The notes beneath the pieces were generated by a model. That model did no database searches. It saw nothing but the letters and a program-made list of their open reading frames with translations, and was not told where the DNA came from. From NCBI RefSeq assembly GCF_041434935.1, contig NZ_CP107964.1, positions 2,976,001 to 3,040,000 of the forward strand: 64,000 bases of DNA, given 5' to 3'. Shown here in pieces: positions 63,094-64,000 of the stretch. How positions within the stretch are numbered: position 1 is the stretch's first letter; the number at the start of each line of letters is the position of its first letter. The translations under genes were made by a program, and so were the position numbers. The stretch is from Kitasatospora sp. NBC_00374 (lineage in GTDB: Bacteria; Actinomycetota; Actinomycetes; Streptomycetales; Streptomycetaceae).

Positions 63094-64000
63094 GCCCGGC
63101 TCCTTCCCCCGGTGCGGGTGGGTTCGAGGGCGGCGAGCGCCATCGGGTACGGGGACGCGGCGCCGCCGGTCGGCGGGGCCGGGTCGAGGAACGCGGAGCC
63201 GGCGGGGAAGCCGGAGCCGGCCGTGAACGAGGCGGGCTTGATGATGGCGGTGCCGTCCGGGTTGAACTTGGGCAGCTCGGCCTGCGGCTTGGGCAGTATG
63301 GCCTTCGCGTTGTCGACGTTGCCCTTGTCGTCCACGCCGTAGAGCGCCTGGTAGATCCGTCGCACCGAGTCACCGGAACCGCCGGAGCCGGTGCCGCCCT
63401 GGCTTATCGTCATCACGACCGCGTAGTCGGCGCTGTAGGTGGTCAGCCAGGAGGTGGTCTGCTTGCCGGCGACCTCGGCGGTGCCGGTCTTGGCGTGCAG
63501 TTCGATCTTGCCCTGCGGCCAGCCGGCGCCGGTGAACTTCCAGGCGGCGGTGCCGCCGGTGACGACGCCGGCGGTGGCCTGGTTGATGTAGCTCATCAGC
63601 TTGCCGTCGGCCGGCAGCTTGCCGTCCTCGTGCGGGGCGATGTCGCGGACCAGGGTGCCGTCGGGGCTGACGACCGCCTTGCCGACGGTCGGCCGGTAGA
63701 GCGTGCCGCCGTTGGCGAGGGCCGAGTAGATCCGGGCCATCTGCACGGGGGTGACCAGGGTGTCGCCCTGGCCGATGGCGAAGTTGACGCTGTCACCGGC
63801 GCGCATCTGGTTGCCGTCGACGCAGTTCTCGCGGGCGATCTCGTCGGCGTACTCGTGGCCGCCCTTGGCCGCCTGGGCACACCAGGCGTCCTTGTTGGCG
63901 TCGAAGAAGGACTGCTTCCACTGACGGTCCGGCACCCGGCCGGGCACCTCGCCGGGCAGGTCGATGCCGGTCTTGGCACCGAGGCCGAACTGGTGGGCGG
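63090..64000 (-). CDS. mrdA: Penicillin-binding protein 2 (class B), C-terminal part, cut by window edge
   Basis: The last 302 codons of a class B transpeptidase that partners with RodA. The reading frame is open to position 64000, so the N-terminus and active-site SxxK lie outside the window. The visible segment belongs to the transpeptidase domain: HQFGLGAKTGIDLPGEVPGR at the edge, INQATAGVVTGGTAAWKFTG, and the KTG motif in HAKTGTAEVAGKQTTSW, followed by YSADYAVVMTISQGGTGSGG and a Pro-rich tail. A GTG within GEVPGRV at 63947 is only an internal codon. rodA overlaps its stop by 4 nt. Family identity is clear from the domain and the linkage with rodA. Confidence 0.93.
   Translation of the reverse strand, partial: AHQFGLGAKTGIDLPGEVPGRVPDRQWKQSFFDANKDAWCAQAAKGGHEYADEIARENCVDGNQMRAGDSVNFAIGQGDTLVTPVQMARIYSALANGGTLYRPTVGKAVVSPDGTLVRDIAPHEDGKLPADGKLMSYINQATAGVVTGGTAAWKFTGAGWPQGKIELHAKTGTAEVAGKQTTSWLTTYSADYAVVMTISQGGTGSGGSGDSVRRIYQALYGVDDKGNVDNAKAILPKPQAELPKFNPDGTAIIKPASFTAGSGFPAGSAFLDPAPPTGGAASPYPMALAALEPTRTGGRSRA

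Noticed and set aside
63090..63947. Complete gene of 285 codons at the right edge starting at GTG 63947
   Set aside because: The GTG lies within the transpeptidase domain and the frame continues to the window end with family sequence, so it is the 3 prime part of a longer penicillin-binding protein gene.

Overview
The window is a very GC-rich, gene-dense stretch of chromosome with strong third-position G/C bias and many GTG starts. Its gene content and order (hrcA-dnaJ, lepA-rpsT-holA, comEA-comEC, leuS, rsfS, nadD, proA-proB, obg-rpmA-rplU, rne, the TIGR03936/TIGR03960 radical-SAM pair, rodA-PBP2) match the conserved core chromosome of Streptomyces and its relatives. The spore-associated SapA-like protein, the MmyB-type regulators and the ECF41 sigma factor also point to Streptomycetaceae (Streptomyces or Kitasatospora). 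I see no insertion sequence, prophage, CRISPR array or biosynthetic cluster.

Layout. 0-3.4 kb: minus-strand heat-shock block hrcA-dnaJ-rsmE behind a CIRCE operator. 3.5-9.3 kb: plus-strand htpX-pspAB envelope-stress pair, two conserved unknowns (DUF2785-like, DUF3097-like), a methyltransferase, an AraC regulator and a SapA-like secreted protein. 9.3-12.5 kb: minus-strand hemW and a long-chain acyl-CoA synthetase. 12.8-19.3 kb: plus-strand heterodimeric ABC exporter, ECF41 sigma factor with an FAD oxidoreductase, and a small membrane protein. 19.4-25.9 kb: lepA (minus), ABM protein, rpsT, a membrane protein, holA (minus), a small acidic protein and an MmyB-type regulator. 25.9-31.5 kb: minus-strand comEA/comEC, degV and a membrane-anchored coiled-coil protein. 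31.8-37.4 kb: WYL regulator (plus); leuS with an attenuator-like leader, and an HTH/TPR-like regulator (minus).

37.5-40.4 kb: three identical minus-strand tRNA-Ala(GGC) genes, with a divergent MFS exporter and MmyB-type regulator lying between the first and second copies. 40.5-44.8 kb: minus-strand rsfS-phosphatase pair, an LCP-like protein, nadD and two 48-residue membrane proteins. 45-47.8 kb: an M48 peptidase facing two related membrane proteins. 47.9-57.1 kb: minus-strand proA, unknown, proB, obg, rpmA, rplU and a very large RNase E/G. 57.6-64 kb: TIGR03936 protein, a striking 38-residue-repeat protein, TIGR03960 radical SAM protein, rodA, and the C-terminal part of a class B penicillin-binding protein cut by the window edge.

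Most genes serve translation, ribosome assembly, protein quality control and envelope growth. The points that stand out are the 38-residue-period repeat protein at 58.5-59.7 kb, a leucine-codon leader peptide plus terminator ahead of leuS, probable non-standard start codons for the rsfS-linked phosphatase (CTG) and comEC (ATC), and several genes whose start codon lies 6-8 nt after a -10 hexamer, as expected for leaderless mRNAs.
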